Assembly (NCBI GenBank): GCA_027625915.1
Contig: JANTQA010000012.1
Span: 9,942,501-10,006,500, forward strand
Source of the DNA: Anaeramoeba flamelloides
Lineage: Eukaryota; Metamonada; Anaeramoebidae
Direction: 5' to 3'
DNA: 64,000 nucleotides
The translations under genes were made by a program, and so were the position numbers. This document shows, one piece after another, positions 62,273 through 64,000 of the stretch (its first letter is position 1; each line of letters begins with the position of its first letter). The notes below the pieces were generated by a model. It saw only the letters and a list, made by a program, of their open reading frames with translations, was not told the DNA's origin and ran no database searches.

Positions 62273-63310
62273 AACTCAATTCCAAAAATTGGGGCACACC
62301 TTCAAAATCAATTTAATTCCAAGAAAAGTGATATTTGACTCTTAAATAGAAACATTAGATATTAACAATCAATGTAAATAATTTTAAAGTTAATTATTTA
62401 TCATTTTTTTTTTCATAATTTTTTGATTTTTGATTTCCAATAATTGTTTTGATTTTTTTTGGATTCTTTTTTTTTTCAAAACTTTTCAAAAATCTCAAAA
62501 TCACTTTAAAATGAAATACAAAAGTTTTCATTCTGATCACAAAAAAAAAAATTTTTTTTTCTCTATCAAAAAGAAAAAAGATTCTTTTTTTATCAAGAAA
62601 AAAATTTTTTGAAAAAAAATCATGATATGGTGTGCTAGGGCACATGGCCTACAAACAGAACTTATTATTATTTATGGAAGTGTGGATACTGAATGTATTA
62701 TTAATGATATGATCAAAAAAATCAAAGGAAATTCAACTCGCTAATTCAGAATTTTGTGAGTTGAAATGGATTTTCCAAAAGGATGGAGCTTGTCCACATA
62801 CTTCAAAAAAAAACTCAAACTTACTTAAATCGGGGATGTAATGTTCTGGACCCTTGACCCCCAATTCCACAAATTTAAATCCAATTGGGAATTTATGGAT
62901 ACTAAACTGGAAAATTGTAACCAAAAAACGAAGAAGAATTTTTAAAATTTTCACTAATGTATGAAATACTTTGAGTTGGGAAACCTAAGATAATTAGTAA
63001 ACTCTATATTTTAAAGGATAGATTTAGTTATCAAAAGACAAACTGAATCTATTAATAGTTTTTATTAATTTTTCTTTCAATAAAAATGGATTTTTTGGTA
63101 ACCGTGTTCCAAAAATAGGGGCACACTTTTTTTTATTTTTTCTTTTTTCTTTTTCGAATTGAATTTTAAATTTACTATAAAATATATAAATAGTATTAAT
63201 TAAATATTTTCGGGTCTTTTATTATTTTTAAGTTCAAGTATCATGTATTTTGGAGTATATTTTTATTAATGTAATTTTTTTTTTGTGTCCCATTTTTTGG
63301 AATTGAGTTT
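62273..63310 (+). mobile_element. Tc1/mariner-like DNA transposon, decayed
   Basis: The left end AAACTCAATTCCAAAAATTG followed by GGGCACAC is mirrored by GTGTCCCATTTTTTGGAATT and GAGTTT at 63287-63310. Between them are remains of a DDE transposase on the plus strand: SFHSDHKKK (first Asp region, about 62520), IWCARAHGLQTELIIIYGSV (about 62624), FQKDGACPHTS (second Asp, about 62770) and NLNPIGNLW (about 62860), where the usual third acidic residue of PIENLW is Gly. Frames are broken several times and the N-terminal DNA-binding part is missing. A second left-type end at 63106 (TTCCAAAAATAGGGGCACAC) pairs with the same right end, marking a nested or derivative short element of about 205 bases. 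Confidence 0.6.
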
Positions 63311-63316
63311 TTATAG

Positions 63317-64000
63317 TGGTGCTCAAAAATAATTTGTATCAAAACTCTCTGATAATTTTTCGAACACATTATCAAGATACTGAATTTTTAAACCAATCAA
63401 AAGATTGATTTATCACATTTGATTTTATCATTTTTTCCACATTTTTTCATTTCATTTAAAATATTTTTTTTTTTCCACCAAAAATGAGCAAAAAACGGAA
63501 AACCACCTTTGAAGTGAAATATCGAATATTAAGGGATCTTTGGAAAGGAAGACCAATCCAAATTTTAGCCAAAAATAATAATAATATTTCAGTTCAGACA
63601 ATACGAAATTGGGATAAAAATCTTGATTCGGGAAACTTGAAGAGACGGAAGGATTAAGGACGAAAACGTATTATTAATAATGAGGAATTAGAAAAACTTG
63701 ATAAGATATTTTGAATAAAATCGGAAGAAAACCTCCAAAAAAGCTCATACCAATAATCAAAAATCAAATGAAAACATCAATGTCTACCCATAAAACCTCG
63801 AATAACTGAAATTTTCAATTAAAAAAAATTAAGATGAAAAAAATCCGGGCACAGATTAGACACATGAAAACAATAATCCCAAAAGTCATTGACAACAATG
63901 TAGAATTTTTGGATTAAATGTATATTTCAAAATGCGATAACACAAATACTTAATACTCAAACATTGTCATGATGAAGAATCATGATTTTTATTTTTGGTG
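63317..64000 (+). mobile_element. Second Tc1-like transposon, 5' part, cut by the window end
   Basis: A terminus-like GTGGTGCTCAAAAATAATTT lies next to TATA at about 63316-63340. From the ATG at 63484 a helix-turn-helix-type N-terminus reads MSKKRKTTFEVKYRILRDLW, then QTIRNWDKNLDSGNLKRRKD, a stop, and GRKRIINNEELEKLDKIF, matching the Tc1/pogo-type DNA-binding region with its basic GRKR hook. Further stops follow, so the copy is inactive. The end lies beyond the window. Confidence 0.5.

Noticed and set aside
62394-62954. Minus-strand frames across the Tc1-like element
   Set aside because: They are shadows of the plus-strand transposase remains, which carry recognisable DDE landmarks.

Overview
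The window is strongly AT-rich nuclear DNA of a unicellular eukaryote. Intron-bearing genes with GT-AG junctions, a polyubiquitin gene, an NDR-type protein kinase and a CCR4-NOT deadenylase show that it is eukaryotic, and the standard genetic code fits every gene. A bacterial-type peptidase T, K/E/N-rich low-complexity insertions and many homopolymer runs would suit an anaerobic protist such as the metamonad Anaeramoeba. That placement is inference from general resemblance and was not tested by any search.

Layout. At the left edge is a possible partial gene (1-313), followed by a seven-helix membrane protein (886-1710). From about 2.9 to 10.3 kb there are only repeats and AT-rich DNA. A broken Plavaka/CACTA-like DNA transposon (10810-16158) follows; its transposase intron holds a tRNA-headed SINE-like insert. 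A small Lys-rich hypothetical gene (18092-18673, minus) and a tentative multi-exon membrane gene (18715-19258, plus) come next. A full-length but broken LINE (22764-28705) sits between perfect 16-nt target-site duplications and carries a palindromic MITE inside ORF2.

The middle holds the conserved host genes: a four-exon NDR-type kinase (37022 down to 30308, two introns of about 2.5 kb), a three-unit polyubiquitin gene (39918 down to 39229), a two-exon peptidase T (42017-43638) and a UbiA-family prenyltransferase (50283-51263). From 53569 to 58223 lies a long imperfect inverted repeat whose two arms each hold a tRNA-like unit with A box, B box and T-run. The right end has the 5' exons of a CAF1/POP2 deadenylase (60294-61358), including a 16-nt microexon that encodes catalytic residues. 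Decayed Tc1/mariner-like transposons follow (62273-64000).

The host genes do not form a pathway; they are independently transcribed housekeeping or signalling genes separated by large, repeat-filled gaps. The most interesting non-genic features are the twin tRNA-like inverted-repeat element, a four-copy palindromic TA-flanked MITE family (28199, 47368, 52978, 56067), and the nesting of these elements in one another. Many short open stretches in the gaps may be exons of genes that cannot be assembled from sequence alone.
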